Shown here: positions 63,977 to 64,000 of the stretch, piece by piece
How positions within the stretch are numbered: the first letter of the stretch is position 1
How the letters are laid out: each line of letters starts with the position of its first letter
Assembly (NCBI RefSeq): GCF_963259705.1
Contig: NC_081847.1
Span: 68,097,754 to 68,161,753 of the forward strand
Length of the DNA: 64,000 bases
Direction: 5' to 3'
Source: Myotis daubentonii
Taxonomy: Eukaryota > Chordata > Mammalia > Chiroptera > Vespertilionidae
The notes under the pieces: model-generated
Told to the model about the DNA's origin: nothing
The model's input: the letters and a program-made list of their open reading frames with translations, nothing else
Databases searched by the model: none
Made by a program: the position numbers and the translations under genes

Positions 63977-64000
63977 GGGAATCACTCTTGATCCTCTCCT

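Larger units (their letters stand above)
15645..64000 (+). other. PREX1: PREX1 intron 1 (continues beyond the window)
   Basis: No other PREX1 exon was found: no open frame with flanking splice sites encodes the expected continuation of the DH domain. A first intron of tens of kilobases is normal for this gene in mammals. All later features in this window lie in this intron unless a nested gene has been missed. Confidence 0.8.

Noticed and set aside
15645..64000. PREX1 exon 2 or a nested gene
   Set aside because: I looked for frames giving the expected AFLHRI... continuation and for other recognisable exons and found none. A short or diverged exon could be missed by eye.

Overview
The window is nuclear DNA from a mammal, almost certainly a vespertilionid (evening) bat. 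Three kinds of repeat support this: about fourteen tRNA-derived SINEs of the bat VES type, a HeliBat-type Helitron sitting precisely between A and T, and three non-autonomous SPIN hAT transposons (a horizontally transferred family known from bats and a scattered set of other tetrapods). Mammal-wide fossils (MIR, L2, MER5A, old L1) fill much of the rest. Repeat family names are recalled from consensus sequences, not searched.

Only one host gene is supported. A CpG island at about 14.78-15.80 kb holds the promoter, 5' leader and first coding exon of PREX1 (P-Rex1, the PIP3- and Gbetagamma-activated Rac exchange factor) on the + strand. The exon encodes 71 residues (15432-15644), ending at a strong splice donor exactly at a codon boundary and a few residues into the catalytic DH domain. 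I found no exon 2, so everything from 15645 to 64000 reads as PREX1 intron 1, and 1 to about 14.78 kb as upstream intergenic DNA. In human the next gene upstream is ARFGEF2, about 90 kb away, which fits a gene-free upstream flank.

Layout. 1-14.8 kb: intergenic, with old L1/L2/MIR, hAT elements, an LTR-like segment, one Helitron (6463-7042) and two VES SINEs. 14.8-15.8 kb: PREX1 promoter and exon 1. 15.8-20.5 kb: proximal intron, relatively poor in young repeats and the best place to look for intronic regulatory DNA. 20.7-22.6 kb: a complete half-L1 (HAL1-type) retrotransposon with an open ORF1 of 282 codons and no ORF2. 22.8-38.5 kb: VES, SPIN, hAT, L2 and one truncated L1. 38.5-46 kb: low repeat density, a local duplication and old L1 tails. 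46.5-50.2 kb: a second HAL1-type element and a truncated L1 integrated at the same target. 50.2-64 kb: MIR, MER5A, SPIN, VES, microsatellites and unique intronic sequence.

No new gene system is evident. The most informative signals are layered transposon histories (shared target duplications, nested insertions, one 25-bp exact match between the Helitron and a nearby L2), two upstream ORFs in the PREX1 leader, and the SPIN copies.
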